Under the pieces are notes generated by a model, which saw nothing but the letters and a program-made list of their open reading frames with translations, searched no databases and was not told where the DNA came from. This document shows, piece after piece, positions 24,058 to 24,939 of a stretch of 24,939 nucleotides of DNA. Each line of letters opens with the position of its first letter. Positions within the stretch are counted from its first letter, which is position 1. The stretch is from a virus. Both the position numbers and the translations under genes were made by a program. The stretch spans positions 1 to 24,939 of the IMG/VR virus record IMGVR_UViG_3300012928_000038. The stretch is one strand, 5' to 3'.

Positions 24058-24748
24058 TTTCCTCCTCTTTTTGTGAATTTTCGTCATTTTCGTATTTATT
24101 TTCACGCTCTTTGGCAGTTTTCCAGAAATATTCATCTTCACGACCCATTCCGAGTCGATCAAATCCATTTTCAACCTGGTAATACTGAGTTGATACCTTA
24201 AAATCAGGCATCTTTGGTTCCATTGGCGTTAAACTATTGTCATAAATGCGTAATCTATTGTTTGGATAGAGCGCATATTGACCATTTTCCAACTCAATCA
24301 AGTTATGAGACTTGTGTTCAGCAGGATTTTCACTGGTCGCATAATCAACATAGTCTGGATCATGATGATAATTGTCAATCGTACACACATAAGTGCCTTT
24401 AACGTTACCATGATCCCTTGTATAGCACTCAAAGTCCATTGAACCAATGAACTTCTTATCCACTGATACAACCCCGTAGTCCATGCAATTCCAGAATTGT
24501 AGGTTAGGTAGACTCATATCAGGTGAAGGGGTCTCAGGATCGCTTACAAAGGCGCTGATAGGGAGTTTATCGTACATTGCCGCATACTCTGGTAAGTACG
24601 TCTCAAAATAAAAAGCACGCCCAGGAATCGATTTAACCGATACCCAGACGCCCTTTACGAATTCTCCATGACCAGACTGATGATCCGTTAGATACTCTTT
24701 ACGTACCCAGACTTCCATCGAAGGAAGGTTTGCAATCAAGCAGGACAT
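24050..24748 (-). CDS. Conserved-looking protein of unknown function, 232 aa
   Basis: The protein begins MSCLIANLPSMEVWVRKEYL and is rich in aromatic residues (WVRKEYL, FWNCMDYGVV, TIDNYHHDPDYVDY). That suggests a compact globular domain up to about residue 195, followed by a highly charged tail (ENKYENDENSQKEEENG). I do not recognise a family with a known function; it resembles hypothetical proteins found next to the gene 25 cluster in cyanophages, from memory only. No signal peptide or membrane segment is seen. The start at 24746-24748 lacks a clear ribosome site; Met-11 is an alternative start without a better one. A TATAAACA box lies 15 bases upstream. Confidence 0.75.
   Translation of the reverse strand: MSCLIANLPSMEVWVRKEYLTDHQSGHGEFVKGVWVSVKSIPGRAFYFETYLPEYAAMYDKLPISAFVSDPETPSPDMSLPNLQFWNCMDYGVVSVDKKFIGSMDFECYTRDHGNVKGTYVCTIDNYHHDPDYVDYATSENPAEHKSHNLIELENGQYALYPNNRLRIYDNSLTPMEPKMPDFKVSTQYYQVENGFDRLGMGREDEYFWKTAKERENKYENDENSQKEEENG
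24061..24070 (-). promoter_or_regulatory. Strong ribosome binding site AAAGAGGAGG deciding the 83-aa start
   Basis: On the minus strand AAAGAGGAGG ends 3-4 bases before the ATG at 24057. It is among the strongest Shine-Dalgarno sequences in the window and lies inside the end of the 232-aa gene. Confidence 0.8.
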
Positions 24749-24763
24749 ACAAAACTTTACAAC

Positions 24764-24771
24764 TGTTTATA
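24764..24771 (-). promoter_or_regulatory. Candidate late promoter box TATAAACA
   Basis: One mismatch from TATAAATA (C for T at position 7), in the 28-base gap between the 49-aa and 232-aa genes, 15 bases before the ATG at 24748. It is weaker than the two exact boxes. Confidence 0.4.
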
Positions 24772-24776
24772 TCTAT

Positions 24777-24926
24777 TCAACCCCTACCCTGTCCACGATA
24801 ACGCTTTGGTTTGGGGTTACCACTGGATGCAGCATACTTAGTATGTTGTCCAGAACCTTGACGAGTCTTCTTGGGGCGAGACTCGATCATCACGTTGCCA
24901 CTCAGACTCTTCTTAATCTTTGCCAT
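24777..24926 (-). CDS. Small basic protein, 49 aa
   Basis: A short frame from ATG (24924-24926) to TGA (24777-24779) encodes MAKIKKSLSGNVMIESRPKK and continues to a C-terminus PKPKRYRGQGRG. Of 49 residues 13 are Lys or Arg and only one is acidic, so nucleic-acid binding is plausible. I recall very similar small proteins in cyanophage genomes, without a known role. The frame has no stop between this ATG and the right edge, so a longer start outside the window cannot be ruled out, but the MAKIKKS start looks natural. The next gene begins 28 bases downstream. Confidence 0.72.
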   Translation of the reverse strand: MAKIKKSLSGNVMIESRPKKTRQGSGQHTKYAASSGNPKPKRYRGQGRG

Positions 24927-24939
24927 AGGTTTAGTTTTC

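Noticed and set aside
24058-24174. N-terminal 39-codon extension of the 83-aa gene
   Set aside because: It lies inside the 232-aa gene, lacks its own ribosome site, and gives a Lys-rich out-of-phase sequence; the AAAGAGGAGG site points to the ATG at 24057.
1-24939. Search for tRNA genes, photosynthesis or other host-derived metabolic genes, insertion sequences and defence systems
   Set aside because: Nearly every base is taken by the structural genes and the gaps are 40 bases or shorter; no motif of these classes was seen.

Overview
The window reads as part of the virion structural module of a T4-like myovirus of the marine cyanophage type (hosts Synechococcus or Prochlorococcus). This rests on four things: recognisable T4 baseplate wedge proteins gp25, gp6, gp7-like and gp8 in T4 order; very large tail proteins rich in Gly/Thr/Ser/Ile repeats; small cyanophage-style accessory proteins; and exact T4-type late promoter boxes (TATAAATA) in intergenic gaps. 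The cyanophage assignment is from memory of family style, not from a search. All genes lie on the minus strand, so transcription runs from the right end to the left end. No gene is supported on the plus strand, and I saw no RNA gene, CRISPR array, insertion sequence or metabolic host-derived gene.

Right end, 24926 to 23806: three small genes. They are a 49-residue very basic protein, a 232-residue conserved-looking protein of unknown function, and an 83-residue protein whose start overlaps the previous stop and is fixed by a strong ribosome binding site. Centre right, 23768 to 21433: gp25 (132 aa) and gp6 (645 aa), the wedge core, with stop and start overlapping by one base. Centre, 21429 to 10849: a giant 3526-aa gp7-like protein. 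Its first ~310 residues carry the gp7 helical core, and the remaining ~3200 residues are a chain of repeated beta-rich modules. Next, 10821 to 9241: gp8, enlarged to 526 aa. Then 9236 to 1926: a 2436-aa DUF4815-type tail protein. Left end: a 74-aa coiled-coil protein, a 113-aa beta protein, a 74-aa linker-like protein, and a tail-fibre-like protein running off the left edge.

The genes are nearly contiguous (8-base overlaps to 40-base gaps), as expected for co-transcribed late genes. Exact late promoter boxes precede gp8 and the 113-aa gene; one-mismatch versions precede gp25 and the 232-aa gene. The wedge proteins gp25, gp6, gp7 and gp8 build the baseplate around the tail hub. The DUF4815 protein and the fibre-like proteins probably form the baseplate periphery and host-recognition apparatus.

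The most notable features are the modular architecture of the gp7-like protein; sequence modules shared between it, gp8 and the DUF4815 protein; two back-to-back perfect inverted repeats at the start of the 74-aa coiled-coil gene; and a C(UUCG)G hairpin inside the DUF4815 gene. I found no evidence of a wholly new kind of system; the novelty lies in how the baseplate proteins are built.
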